From contig CAZFOB010000002.1 of NCBI GenBank assembly GCA_964520325.1, forward strand, positions 124,001 to 188,000: 64,000 nucleotides of DNA, written 5' to 3'. Positions 35,730 to 44,605 of the stretch are shown here, one piece after another. The position numbers and the translations under genes are program-made. Numbering within the stretch: the stretch's first letter is position 1; every line of letters begins with the position of its first letter. The notes below the pieces were generated by a model. It did not search any database and had not been told where the DNA came from. It was given only the letters and a program-made list of their open reading frames with translations. This DNA comes from CAZFOB01 sp964520325 (lineage in GTDB: Bacteria > Actinomycetota > JAICYB01).

Positions 35730-37028
35730 TCAGTCGAGCCGGACGAGGTCCTCGTACGTTTCACGGCGCGCGAGCACGCGCTTCTCGCCCCCGAACACCG
35801 CGACGACAGCCGGACGGGGCTGCTTGTTGTAGTTGCTCGCCATGGAATAGCCGTAGGCGCCTGTTCCGGCGCACGCGAGGATCTCACCGGACTCGACCGC
35901 AGGCAGAAGGACGTCACGGCCGAGGATGTCACCGGTCTCGCACAGCTTCCCGGCGATCGTCGACAGCCGGTCGTGTGGGACGTCGGGACGCAGAGCCGAC
36001 AGGAACGTGTACCTGGCCTGGTAGAGGGCGGGACGGATGTTGTCGGACATCCCGCCGTCGACCGCAACGTAAGTGCTGGCCCCGTTGACCTCCTTCACGA
36101 CCCCCGCTGTGTACAGGGTGAGCATCGCCGGGCCGACGATGGAGCGTCCCGGTTCCACCTTCACCTTCGGGACATCAGTCCCGATCATCTCGGCCTCCGA
36201 GCCGACGGCTTCGTGAAGGATCTTCGCGAGATCCTCGATCGAGCCGGCTTCGTCGCCCGGCAGATACGCAACCCCAAGTCCTCCGCCGAGGTCGAGCTCA
36301 GGGATCTCCAGGTTGGTCGCACGGCGTGCGTCCGCCAGGAAACGCACCATCTTGCGCGCGGCTTCGTCGAACGGCTTGAGGTCGAAGATCTGCGAACCGA
36401 TGTGCGAATGCAGCCCGACGAGATCGATATTCTCGCTCCGGGCAGCCATGTCTATCGCCCGCATCGCGACCTCACCGATGGTGAAGCCGAACTTCGTGTC
36501 CTCGACCCCCGTGATCAAGTAGTCGTGGGTGTGGGCTTCGACGCCCGGCGTGACGCGAAGGAGGATGCGCGTGATGACGTCCATCTCCTTGGTGAGCTCG
36601 CGAAGCGTCTCGAGCTCCTGGAACGAGTCGACGACGATGCGTCCGACTCCCGCATCGAGAGCCTCGCGCAGTTCCTGCCGCGACTTGTTGTTGCCGTGCA
36701 ACGCGATGCGATCGGCCGGGAACCCACCCGCGAGCGCAACGTAGAGCTCACCACCGGCGACACAGTCCATGCCGACGTCCTCTTCGGCGACGATCTGCGC
36801 GAACCCTTTCGTCAAGAAGACCTTGGCGCCGTAGTACACGCCGGCCGGGCCGAACGCATCGCGGTAACGACGCAGCCTGTCACGGACGTCGGCAAGGTCC
36901 ATCACGAAGACCGGGGTGCCGAACTCGTGCGCGAGCTGGATGGTGTCGCAGCCGCCGATCTCGAGCGCGCCAGTTCGTCCGACGCGCGCGCTCTGCGGCA
37001 GCACTTTCCGAAACTCATTCCACGACAT
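35730..37028 (-). CDS. lysA: Diaminopimelate decarboxylase
   Basis: A 432-residue PLP-dependent decarboxylase making lysine from meso-diaminopimelate. Lys69 in VYYGAKVFLTKG binds PLP (the usual YAxKAN is YGAKVF). LHSHIGSQIFD, LGGGLGV, VEPGRSIVG, GKLCETGDILGRD and the substrate-binding ACAGTGAYGYSMASNYN follow in the canonical order. It starts 2 nt after the argS stop, and its ATG lies in the first copy of a dispersed repeat. It is second in the run argS-lysA-hom-thrC-thrB. Confidence 0.96.
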   Translation of the reverse strand: MSWNEFRKVLPQSARVGRTGALEIGGCDTIQLAHEFGTPVFVMDLADVRDRLRRYRDAFGPAGVYYGAKVFLTKGFAQIVAEEDVGMDCVAGGELYVALAGGFPADRIALHGNNKSRQELREALDAGVGRIVVDSFQELETLRELTKEMDVITRILLRVTPGVEAHTHDYLITGVEDTKFGFTIGEVAMRAIDMAARSENIDLVGLHSHIGSQIFDLKPFDEAARKMVRFLADARRATNLEIPELDLGGGLGVAYLPGDEAGSIEDLAKILHEAVGSEAEMIGTDVPKVKVEPGRSIVGPAMLTLYTAGVVKEVNGASTYVAVDGGMSDNIRPALYQARYTFLSALRPDVPHDRLSTIAGKLCETGDILGRDVLLPAVESGEILACAGTGAYGYSMASNYNKQPRPAVVAVFGGEKRVLARRETYEDLVRLD

Positions 37029-37072
37029 CGCTACGCTCCATCCGTCTGATGGGAGTCGCTACGCTCCATCCG
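37028..37072. repeat. Two copies of the dispersed repeat at the argS-lysA junction
   Basis: Copies at 37028-37046 and 37052-37072 share the core TCGCTNCGCTCCATCCG with the pair at 33295-33345. They encode the last codons of argS and run into the lysA start codon, so the insertion altered both genes' ends. Confidence 0.88.
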
Positions 37073-38731
37073 GTCGGGCGCATCGACGCCCAGCAATCCC
37101 AAAGCGTTAGCGAGCACTTGCTTGGTTGCTCTCGCCAACGCCAGTCTGGCACGCGTCAGGCCGGGATCTTCGTTCAGCACCCGGCATTCGGTATAGAAGC
37201 GATTGAACTGTCTCGCGAGCTCCTCCGCATACTTCGCGATCCGGTACGGCGCTCGCTGCCGTGCGGCTACGAGGACGGTCTCTTCGAAGTCGACGATCGA
37301 CCGCATGAGCTCGACTTCGGGCTCCCGATTGAGCTCGTCCCACACGATGTCCCCGCCGCCGTTCTCTTGGACTCCCTGCTCGGACGCCGTCCTGAGGATC
37401 GACGCGATCCGTGCGTGCGCGTACTGCACGTAGTAGACGGGATTCTCGAGGGTCTGCCTCTTGATCTCCTCGACATCGAAGCGGAGGGTGTTGTCGGCCG
37501 ACGTGCTCGCGAGCGTATAGCGTGCGGCGTCCACGCCCACGTCGTCGATGAACTCATCGAGTGATTCGAACGCGCCGGCGCGCTTGCTCATCGACTGCTC
37601 CGTGCCGCTCCGGAGCATGTGGACCCATTGGTGGATGAGCACCTCGATCCGCTCCGGCTCGACGCCGAGGACCTTCATCCCAGCCTTCAGGCTCGGTCCC
37701 TGAGCATGGTGGTCCGCACCGAGCACGATGATCAGCGCGTCGGCGCGGGAGGCCTTGTCGAGGTGATACGCGAAGTCGGGTACGAGGTACGTCGGCTGCT
37801 TCGCGCCGAATGAACGGACCAGCACGCGGTCGCGCGTGTCTCCGAGGTCGGTCGCTCTGAGCCACTTCGCGCCCTCGTGCTCGTACACGTAGCCGAGCTG
37901 ATCGAGTCGATCGATCACCTCGACCACTCTGCCGTCCTCGTAGAGATCCCGCTCGTTGAACCAGACGTCCATATGCACGCGAAAACGCTCGAGACAGACT
38001 CGGATCGTCTCCTTCACGAAGGGCACAGCGCGCTCGCGCATGACCTCGCCGAGCTCGGGAACCGGCAGGTCAGCGTGGCGCTCGCCGTCCTCTTCGAGGA
38101 TGCGCTTCGCGTACTCGATGACGTAGGCGCCCTTGTAGCCGTCCTCGGGGATCTCCGCTTGTTGTCCGAGCAGCTCCAGGTACCGCGCAGCGACGGACAG
38201 TCCGAAGTTCGTCATCTGCGCGCCGGTATCGTTGAAGTAGTACTCGCGGGTCACGGCGTAGGCGTGAAACTCGAGCAGTCGTGCCACGCAGTCGCCAAGG
38301 GCGGCGTTGCGTGCCGAACCGATGTGCAGCGGACCGGTCGGATTGATCGACACGAACTCGACGTTCACCGACGTTCCCGCACCTTCGTCGGTCGCGCCGA
38401 AGCGCGATCCTCGCTCGAGCACTCGAGCGCACGCATCGTGTAGCCACACGTTCGACAGATGGAAGTTCAGGAATCCGGGCCCGGCGATGTTGACCTCGCG
38501 GACCCAGTCGCGCGCGGGGAGATGCTTCTTGATCGTCTCGGCGATCGCGCGTGGAGGTTTGCCCTCCTGTTTCTGGATCACCATCGCCACATTGGTCGTC
38601 CAGTCGCCGTGCTCGCGACGCTGGGGCTGCGTCACGTCAAAGACGGGCGAGGAATCCGTCAAGAGATCCCCCGCGGCGTGCGCAACGGTGATCGCTTCCC
38701 GGACGAGCGTTCGGAGCTGCTTCTGGATCAC
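37031..38731 (-). CDS. argS: Arginyl-tRNA synthetase
   Basis: A 566-residue class I synthetase. The HIGH-like motif is in NPTGPLHIGSARNAA, the KMSKS-equivalent loop in GTEQSMSKRAGAF, and the C-terminal DALR anticodon-binding domain ends LGLLGVDAPDRM. Normal ArgS proteins stop about there; this one continues ERSDSHQTDGA, residues encoded by the dispersed repeat. The N-terminal Add-1-like domain is present. The receiver gene is 7 nt upstream on the same strand and lysA follows at once. Confidence 0.97.
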   Translation of the reverse strand: MIQKQLRTLVREAITVAHAAGDLLTDSSPVFDVTQPQRREHGDWTTNVAMVIQKQEGKPPRAIAETIKKHLPARDWVREVNIAGPGFLNFHLSNVWLHDACARVLERGSRFGATDEGAGTSVNVEFVSINPTGPLHIGSARNAALGDCVARLLEFHAYAVTREYYFNDTGAQMTNFGLSVAARYLELLGQQAEIPEDGYKGAYVIEYAKRILEEDGERHADLPVPELGEVMRERAVPFVKETIRVCLERFRVHMDVWFNERDLYEDGRVVEVIDRLDQLGYVYEHEGAKWLRATDLGDTRDRVLVRSFGAKQPTYLVPDFAYHLDKASRADALIIVLGADHHAQGPSLKAGMKVLGVEPERIEVLIHQWVHMLRSGTEQSMSKRAGAFESLDEFIDDVGVDAARYTLASTSADNTLRFDVEEIKRQTLENPVYYVQYAHARIASILRTASEQGVQENGGGDIVWDELNREPEVELMRSIVDFEETVLVAARQRAPYRIAKYAEELARQFNRFYTECRVLNEDPGLTRARLALARATKQVLANALGLLGVDAPDRMERSDSHQTDGA

Positions 38732-38738
38732 AGGACGA

Positions 38739-39125
38739 TCACGCCGTTGTCGCGTCGCGACGCTTGAGGAGTCGCTCTACGGCGTCCAGCAGGTCCTGTG
38801 GATCGAATGGTTTGACGACGTACTCATCGGCCCCTGCAAATCTGCCGTCACTCACGTCGCTTCGCTGTGCCTTGGCACTCACGACAACGACGGGAAGATG
38901 CTCGGTCGTCGGGTCGGCACGCAGGCGGCGGACGACCTCGAGCCCATCCATCCCCGGCATCATGACGTCGCAAACGACGACATCGGGCTTTGCGGAAGCA
39001 ACGATGTCCAGCGCCTCTTCTCCGCTTGACGCCGAGACGACGTTGTAGCCGTCCAACTCGAAATTGACGCTCATGAGCTTCAGCACCTGAGCGTCGTCGT
39101 CGATCAACAGCACACGTGGAGACAT
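38739..39125 (-). CDS. Stand-alone response-regulator receiver protein
   Basis: A 128-residue CheY-like domain with no output domain. The acidic pocket IDDD (about 9-11), phospho-acceptor Asp53 in VVCDVMMPGMDG, the Ser/Lys pair in VVVSAKAQ and the conserved Lys in EYVVKPFDP are all present, so it should be phosphorylated. It ends 7 nt before argS, so it would head the argS-lysA-hom-thrCB transcript. Divergent from the cNMP-patatin gene. The cognate kinase is not obvious; the PdtaS-like kinase at 60566-61999 is a possible but distant candidate. Confidence 0.93.
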   Translation of the reverse strand: MSPRVLLIDDDAQVLKLMSVNFELDGYNVVSASSGEEALDIVASAKPDVVVCDVMMPGMDGLEVVRRLRADPTTEHLPVVVVSAKAQRSDVSDGRFAGADEYVVKPFDPQDLLDAVERLLKRRDATTA

Positions 39126-39193
39126 CCTTCAAGGGTAGCCGGGCGGCGGGGACGTCCGAACGTGGGACCAGTCCGCGCGCTAACGTTTGCTTC

Positions 39194-40874
39194 TTGGCGG
39201 ACCGCAAGCGCGTACTCATCGAGAGACTCCGTGGCGTCGCGTTCTTCGCCGATCTCCCCTCCCGCTCCGCTTCGTTCGGTCGCCGAGAAGCTCAAGCGGA
39301 AACGCTTCGAACCGGGCGACCACGTGTTTCGCGAAGGGGAGCCGGCGACCGACCTGCTCATCGTCGAGTCGGGGCGAGTGCACGTCTGGGGTGCTGGTGA
39401 AGGTCAGCTCCTCGCGTCGCTCGGACCGGGCAGCATCCTCGGAGAGATCGCGCTGCTCCTCGACGTCCCCCGGACCGCCACAGTGCGCGCGGTCACTGCG
39501 TGCTCGATGCTCGCCCTCAGCCGTAAGTCCCTCGAACAGTTGATCGAGCGCTACCCGTCGATCTCGAGCGAATTGACGCGCGAGCTCGGACGCCGGCTCC
39601 GATCGACCAGCCGCCACGTCACGCGCAACCGCACTCAGCAGATCGTCGCCGTATGGGGGGCCGGCGCTCATCAGCTCGCCCGGGCGGTACGTCGCGAGCA
39701 GAAGCTGGCGCCCGCCATCGTGACGCTCCCCGGCTCGCCGGACGCACACCACTCCGCCAGCGCGGCCGTCGGTGCGGACGCCGGCGACGTCCGTACGATC
39801 GCTTCGACGGACGTCGACTTCCAGGCCATGGTCCTTCACGGCCTGCGTCCCGAAGACTTCACCCTCCTCTTCGTGTCCCTCGGACGACGTCCATCACCGC
39901 AGGCTCGCACCGCACTGGACGTCGCCGACCAGATCGTCGTGTTCGAGCCCGCTCCGGATTGGGTGCGCGAGCGAGCGGGAGAACGTCCCCTCATCGAAGC
40001 CGACACGCCGGCACGCCTGGAGCGTGCCGTTCGGTGGGTGACGGGACGCTCGGTCGGCCTCGTGCTTTCGAGTGGCGGCAGCCGGGCGCTGGCGCACATC
40101 GGCGTCGTGAACGTACTTCGAGAACGCGACATCCCCATCGATGCCGTGTCCGGTTCGAGCGGCGGAGCCCTCATCGCCGGCGCCGTCGCCGCCGGCGTTC
40201 CGTCCGAGACCTTGATCGGCTACGCCAAGGAGATGCAGCGATTGACGAAGCTGCGCCGGATGGACTTCAACGTCCGCACCCGCGGGAGTCTGCTCAAGGG
40301 ACAAAGGATCCATCGCGCGATCGAACGCTGGAGCGACGGACGCACTTTTGCGGATCTCGACATCCCGCTCTACATCGTCGCGACCGATCTGCTCACCGGC
40401 GAGGAGGTCACGATCACATCGGGCTCGGTCGCCGACGCGGTACGCGCGAGCATGTCGATCCCTGGCGTCATCGACCCCTTCGAGGTGGACGGACGCGTGC
40501 TCACCGACGGCGCCGTCGTCGATCCCCTCCCGGCGAGCGCGCTGCGGGCCGCCGGATTGCATCGGCTCGTCGCATCCAACGTCGCCGGACTGGGGATGGT
40601 CAAAGAGGACATCGCGGTGGTTCGCTCACTCGGTCTGTTCGCGATGATGAACAGAGTCACGGCGCTACGCGAACAGCAGATCATCGAACGACAATCCGAT
40701 CTCATCGACGCGATGATCCGTCCGCGCGCGTACGCGGCTAACGCGCTCGACTTTGGGCAGATCGAGCAGTTCGTCGCGGCCGGCGAGGCGGCGGCGCGCT
40801 TGCAGTTGCCGCTTTTCGAGGAGAAGCTCCTCGGCTCGAAGAACCTCCCAACTTTGCACCCCCGACATCGTTGA
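39194..40874 (+). CDS. cNMP-binding domain fused to patatin-like phospholipase, with N-terminal frameshift
   Basis: The cNMP domain should begin ADRKRVLIERLRGVAFFADLP (from a TTG near 39194), but the following PAPLRSVAEKLKRKRFEPGD is in another frame; one extra C in the CCCC at 39256-39259 explains it. As written, an open frame starting at GTG 39162 has a nonsense N-terminus. The rest is intact to 40874: the cNMP pocket (FGEI-like ILGEIALLLDVPRTATV), then a patatin domain with oxyanion loop SSGGSRALAHIGV, nucleophile in GSSGGALIAG and catalytic Asp in DGAVVDPLP. It should be a serine lipase regulated by cyclic nucleotide, like eukaryotic neuropathy target esterase. Confidence 0.85.
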
Positions 40875-41305
40875 GCACCTGGTCCGCGTCGCGAAGTCGT
40901 CGTGCCATCCCTGCGAGCAGCTTCTCGGTAAGCGCCGGGACGTCCCGCAACACCGCGCGGGAAGACCCGGGCGCCGAGCACGGCGACCAGCAGCGGCGTC
41001 GTTGCCGTCACTGTGGCGTTACGCGGAGCCGCGTCGAGCACGGCCAGCTCACCGAACCACGCACCCGGTCCGAGCTTGGCAACGACAACAGATGCCCCTC
41101 GCGCTCCGTTCGTGGACACGATGGCTTCCCCTTCGAGGATCACGTAAAACGCGTCGCCCTGATCCCCTTCGGCCACGAGGGTCGCCCCAGACGGGACCTC
41201 AACCTCCGACAGATGGCGGACAAGGATCTTCAAGTCCCCGCCGCTACACGCGGCGAACAATGGGACTTGCTTGAGGTGATCGGTGAGCTGCGTTCGACGC
41301 GTCAT
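40738..41305 (-). CDS. Single cNMP-binding domain protein with one-base frameshift
   Basis: From ATG 41305 the frame encodes a complete cNMP-binding beta-roll: LKQVPLFAACSGGDLKILVRHL, VAEGDQGDAFYVILEGEA and the phosphate-binding cassette GELAVLDAAPRNATV. At 40959-40961 (GGG on the plus strand) one base too many breaks the C-terminal helix: the continuation RAVLRDVPALTEKLLAGMARRLRDADQVLND is in the other frame, which ends at 40738. Uncorrected, the frame runs to 40370 through antisense of the patatin gene. No output domain is present. Its 3' end overlaps the patatin gene convergently. A separate effector or a cyclic-nucleotide sink is possible. Confidence 0.8.
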
Positions 41306-41391
41306 GCCTCGCAGTATGCCTCTTCAGTGCGTGCTCGTCTGTGCCGAAGTGCATGGTCGGGCGACCGGTTATCGGGCATCCTTTCAAAGTC

Positions 41392-41445
41392 GCGCATGCT
41401 TTCAAGGCAGCGCATGCTTTCAAGGCAGCGCATGCTTTCAAGGCA
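41392..41445. repeat. Three perfect tandem copies of an 18 bp unit upstream of the MMPL gene
   Basis: GCGCATGCTTTCAAGGCA is repeated without change at 41392-41409, 41410-41427 and 41428-41445; a degenerate copy precedes them. The array ends 20 bp before the MMPL ATG at 41466. Each unit contains GCATGC, self-complementary. The position suits an operator array or an unstable leader. Confidence 0.92.
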
Positions 41446-41465
41446 GCGATGGGAGAGATGACCAC

Positions 41466-43727
41466 ATGCTGATGCGCAGGTTGGGGCAGCTTGTGATCAA
41501 CCATCGAAAAGCCATCCTGATCTCGACACTGCTGGTGCTGGTCTTTGCCGGCGTGTACGGCATCAAGGTCGAAGAGCACCTCAGCTCCGGCGGGTTCGTC
41601 ACCGTCGGCTCGGAGTCCGAGCGAGCGCGCAGCGTCCTCGACGAGGTCTTCGACACGGGCACAGCCAATCTGCTCTTGCTGGTCACGGCGAAGGAAGGCA
41701 CCGTCGACTCAACGCCCGTCCGGCAGCGCGGTTTGGCGATCACAAAGGAGCTCGCCGCCGAGCGCGGCATTGCCGAGGTCTACTCGTACTGGTCTCTCGC
41801 CAACGCCATACCGCTTCGAGGCAAGCACGGCACCCAGGCGATCGTTGCTGCTCGGATCCCGGGGGACGAAGACCGGATCACTCATGTCACGAGAGGCCTA
41901 GCGCCCGAGTACACGCGCTCCGACGACCTGATCCGCGTCGCCGTCGGTGGACCCGGCGCGATCTTCAGCTCCGCCATCGATCAGGCCGACGAAGATCTCA
42001 CCAAAGCGGAGGCGATCTCGGTGCCGATCACGCTCGTACTGCTTCTCCTCATCTTCGGCAGCGCGGTCGCGGCCAGCCTGCCGCTGCTCATCGGCATCCT
42101 CGCGATCGTGTGCACATTCGCGGTCTTGCGTCTTCTCGCGTTATTCACAGACGTCTCGATCTTCGCGCTGAACCTCACCACCGGTATGGGCCTTGGGCTC
42201 GCCGTCGATTACAGCCTCTTCATACTGTCCCGCTATCGCGAAGAGCTCGAGCGGAGCGACGATCCAAACACCGCACTACTGCGGACGATGCACACCGCCG
42301 GGCGCACCGTCGCGTTCAGCGCGATGAGCGTCGCCGTTGCTGTCGCGACGTTATTGGTGTTCCCTCTGACGTTTTTGCGCTCGTTCGCCTACGCGGGTCT
42401 CGGCGTCATCGCCGTGGCCGGGTTCGCGTCGGTCGTCGTCCTCCCGGCCGTTCTCGCCACGCTTGGAGAACGCGTCAACAAGTGGACGATCCGTAGGAAA
42501 CGAAAGGAAGCCACCGATCGCGGGTTCTGGTTCCACCAGGCCCATCGCGTCATGCGCCATCCGTTCCTCGTCACGGGCGTGATCATCGTCGTCCTGGTTC
42601 TGCTCGGCCTGCCCTTCCTGCGGCTCAAGCTTGGCCTCGCCGACGACCGCTCCCTCGGGCGCAACGCCCCCGTGCGTCAGGTGCACGACGACCTACGAGC
42701 GAACTTCTCCAGCAGCGAGGCCGGAGCCATCGCCGTCGTCGGGACGAACGTCGCAGGCGGTCCCGAGCGCCAGACGCTGGTCGAGGACTACGCGAAGCGT
42801 CTCTCCACCATCGATGGGGTCTCTCGCGTCGATGCTCGAACAGGCTTCTACGGACACGGACGCCTCGTCGCATCACCCAACTCCGTGTCGTCGCGGTTCT
42901 CGGTGCCGAGCGGGGTCTGGTTCTCCGTGGTGCCCGATTCGACCGCACAACCGCTCACCCTCGAGGGCGAGGCATTGGTGAAGCGCATACGCGCAGCCGA
43001 GGCGCCATTCCCGGTGATGGTCGGCGGGATCACGGCCGAGCTCGTCGACACCAAGGCGTCGATCTTCTCCAGACTTCCCCTTGCCCTGGTCCTGATCAAT
43101 GTCGCGACGTTCGTCCTGATGTTCCTGATGGTCGGGAGCTTGCTCGTTCCGCTGAAGTCGATCGTCCTCAACCTCTTCAGCCTCACGGCAACCTTCGGTG
43201 CTCTCGTGTGGATCTTCCAAGAGGGACACCTCGCCGGCTTCTTCGGCATCACCGCGACGGGAACGATCGCCGTCTATGTGCCGATCGCCCTCTTCTGCAT
43301 CGCCTTCGGTCTCTCGCAGGACTACGAGGTCTTCCTGCTCTCACGCGTGAAGGAGCACTACGACCTCACGCGCGACAACGAAGAAGCGGTGGCGACCGGG
43401 CTGCAACTCAGCGGCCGGATCATCACCGCGCTCGCCATCCTGCTGATCGTGGTCTTCGCCGCTTTCGCGACAGCTCAGGTGGCCATGGTGAAGCTCTTCG
43501 GTGTCGGCCTCGCACTCGCGATCGTGGTAGACGCGTTCATCATCCGCGTGACACTCGCTCCGGCGCTCATGCGCATCGCCGGACACTTGAATTGGTGGGC
43601 GCCCCGACGCTTGAGGCGCCTGCACTTGCGGTACGGCATCTGGGAGGCCGAGCCGATCGACGCCCTCGACATCCCGAAGGCGCCGGTCGAGGACGGTGCA
43701 CGGGCCGGCCGCGGAGCGAAGCGCTAA
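41466..43727 (+). CDS. MMPL-family RND transporter
   Basis: A 753-residue membrane transporter with two repeats of six helices and two large extracytoplasmic loops (about 35-170 and 400-560). The paired proton-relay motifs are visible: GMGLGLAVDYSLFILSRYREEL in the first half and AFGLSQDYEVFLLSRVKEHY in the second, each with an Asp-Tyr pair. Mycobacterial MmpL relatives export lipids. The ATG at 41466 has GGGAGAG 9 nt upstream; the frame is open further upstream through the 18 bp repeat array, which encodes low-complexity ACFQGS repeats and is rejected as coding. With the patatin lipase beside it, lipid remodelling or export is a plausible theme. Confidence 0.92.
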   Translation: MLMRRLGQLVINHRKAILISTLLVLVFAGVYGIKVEEHLSSGGFVTVGSESERARSVLDEVFDTGTANLLLLVTAKEGTVDSTPVRQRGLAITKELAAERGIAEVYSYWSLANAIPLRGKHGTQAIVAARIPGDEDRITHVTRGLAPEYTRSDDLIRVAVGGPGAIFSSAIDQADEDLTKAEAISVPITLVLLLLIFGSAVAASLPLLIGILAIVCTFAVLRLLALFTDVSIFALNLTTGMGLGLAVDYSLFILSRYREELERSDDPNTALLRTMHTAGRTVAFSAMSVAVAVATLLVFPLTFLRSFAYAGLGVIAVAGFASVVVLPAVLATLGERVNKWTIRRKRKEATDRGFWFHQAHRVMRHPFLVTGVIIVVLVLLGLPFLRLKLGLADDRSLGRNAPVRQVHDDLRANFSSSEAGAIAVVGTNVAGGPERQTLVEDYAKRLSTIDGVSRVDARTGFYGHGRLVASPNSVSSRFSVPSGVWFSVVPDSTAQPLTLEGEALVKRIRAAEAPFPVMVGGITAELVDTKASIFSRLPLALVLINVATFVLMFLMVGSLLVPLKSIVLNLFSLTATFGALVWIFQEGHLAGFFGITATGTIAVYVPIALFCIAFGLSQDYEVFLLSRVKEHYDLTRDNEEAVATGLQLSGRIITALAILLIVVFAAFATAQVAMVKLFGVGLALAIVVDAFIIRVTLAPALMRIAGHLNWWAPRRLRRLHLRYGIWEAEPIDALDIPKAPVEDGARAGRGAKR

Positions 43728-43764
43728 CTCCTCAACGCGCGAAATGGGACACAATGGGCGCCTC

Positions 43765-43837
43765 GCGCCCGTAGCTCAGGGGATAGAGCACTGGCCTCCG
43801 AAGCCAGGTGTCGCAGGTTCAAATCCTGCCGGGCGCG
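43765..43837 (+). tRNA. tRNA-Arg(CCG)
   Basis: A full cloverleaf folds: 7 bp acceptor GCGCCCG/CGGGCGC, D-arm GCTC/GAGC, anticodon stem CTGGC/GCCAG with loop CTCCGAA giving anticodon CCG (decodes CGG), a 5-nt variable loop, and T-arm GCAGG-TTCAAAT-CCTGC. The discriminator is G. The 3' CCA is not encoded. It lies 37 bp after the MMPL stop. Confidence 0.97.
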
Positions 43838-43963
43838 CTCTCGTCCGCAACAAGGGAATGCGCATCCCCGCCGGCGCCGAGCCCAGTGTCGCCGAACTCG
43901 ACGCGCTCGACTTCTTCGTCCGGGGCGTCGTCGGAGACGTGCCGGAGTAAGCCACTACAACGC

Positions 43964-44605
43964 TCAGCCTTCTTGAGCCCCCGAATGCTCGGGCGAACCC
44001 GCGCCCTCCTCCACGACGGCCTCGCCCTTCATCGTGGGATGCACGTCGCACTGGAAATAGTAGGCGCCCGGCTCGATCGCGGGGACCTCGTAGGCGGCCG
44101 ATGCACCCGCCGTGATGATGTCCCCCTTGAAGAGCGCGCTGTCGAGCTTGTCAGCGCTCTCGTAGATCGCGATGTTGTGCGGCTGGGTGTCCGCATTGTT
44201 GAACTCGATGGTCGCGCCGGCCGCAGACAGCTCCAGCGTCTTGGTGTCGAACACCAGGTTCGCGGCCGATACCTCGAGATGAGGAAGACTCGCCGCAGCT
44301 TCACGCTCGTAGAACGCACCCCTCTGCATCGCGAGTGCACCGGCAGCCACCGAGCCGAGTCCGAGGATCGCGAGCAGCCCGATGATGGACGCGCTCTTGA
44401 TCCGTGGCCGCGCCGCGATGAAGGCCGCGCCGATCACGATGGCGAGCGAAGTACCGAGTGCAACGACGACTGCACCCTGCTTCCCCGCAGTAAGCAGCAC
44501 GCGCGACATGCTGAAGACGATGACCTCCGTGGCCACTATCGCCGAGAGCGGGACCAGGATCGGAAGGATCGCTCGCTCGCGGAGTTCCGGGTTGTTCATG
44601 CTCAT
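43964..44605 (-). CDS. Membrane-anchored cupredoxin, last gene of the caa3 oxidase operon
   Basis: A 213-residue protein with about three helices in the first 100 residues (VPLSAIVATEVIVFS, VVVALGTSLAIVIGAAF, IIGLLAILGLGSVAAGAL) and a C-terminal cupredoxin domain of about 90 residues. Copper ligands are visible: His in TQPHNIAIYE, then Cys, His and Met in YYFQCDVHPTMKGEAVV. It could deliver electrons or copper to the oxidase. The ATG overlaps the ctaG stop, and a second ATG at 44599 is in frame. A Glu-rich tail ends the protein. Confidence 0.85.
   Translation of the reverse strand: MSMNNPELRERAILPILVPLSAIVATEVIVFSMSRVLLTAGKQGAVVVALGTSLAIVIGAAFIAARPRIKSASIIGLLAILGLGSVAAGALAMQRGAFYEREAAASLPHLEVSAANLVFDTKTLELSAAGATIEFNNADTQPHNIAIYESADKLDSALFKGDIITAGASAAYEVPAIEPGAYYFQCDVHPTMKGEAVVEEGAGSPEHSGAQEG

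Noticed and set aside
39116..39400. Separate 94-residue gene upstream of the patatin gene
   Set aside because: Its last part is the true N-terminus of the cNMP domain in the pre-frameshift frame; the first part is antisense to the receiver gene.
40370..40737. C-terminal extension of the cNMP protein through antisense of the patatin gene
   Set aside because: It arises only because of the extra base at 40959-40961; the family helix continues in the other frame.
43858..43950. 30-residue frame after tRNA-Arg
   Set aside because: Too short, no family and no clear ribosome site; could be a remnant but cannot be supported.
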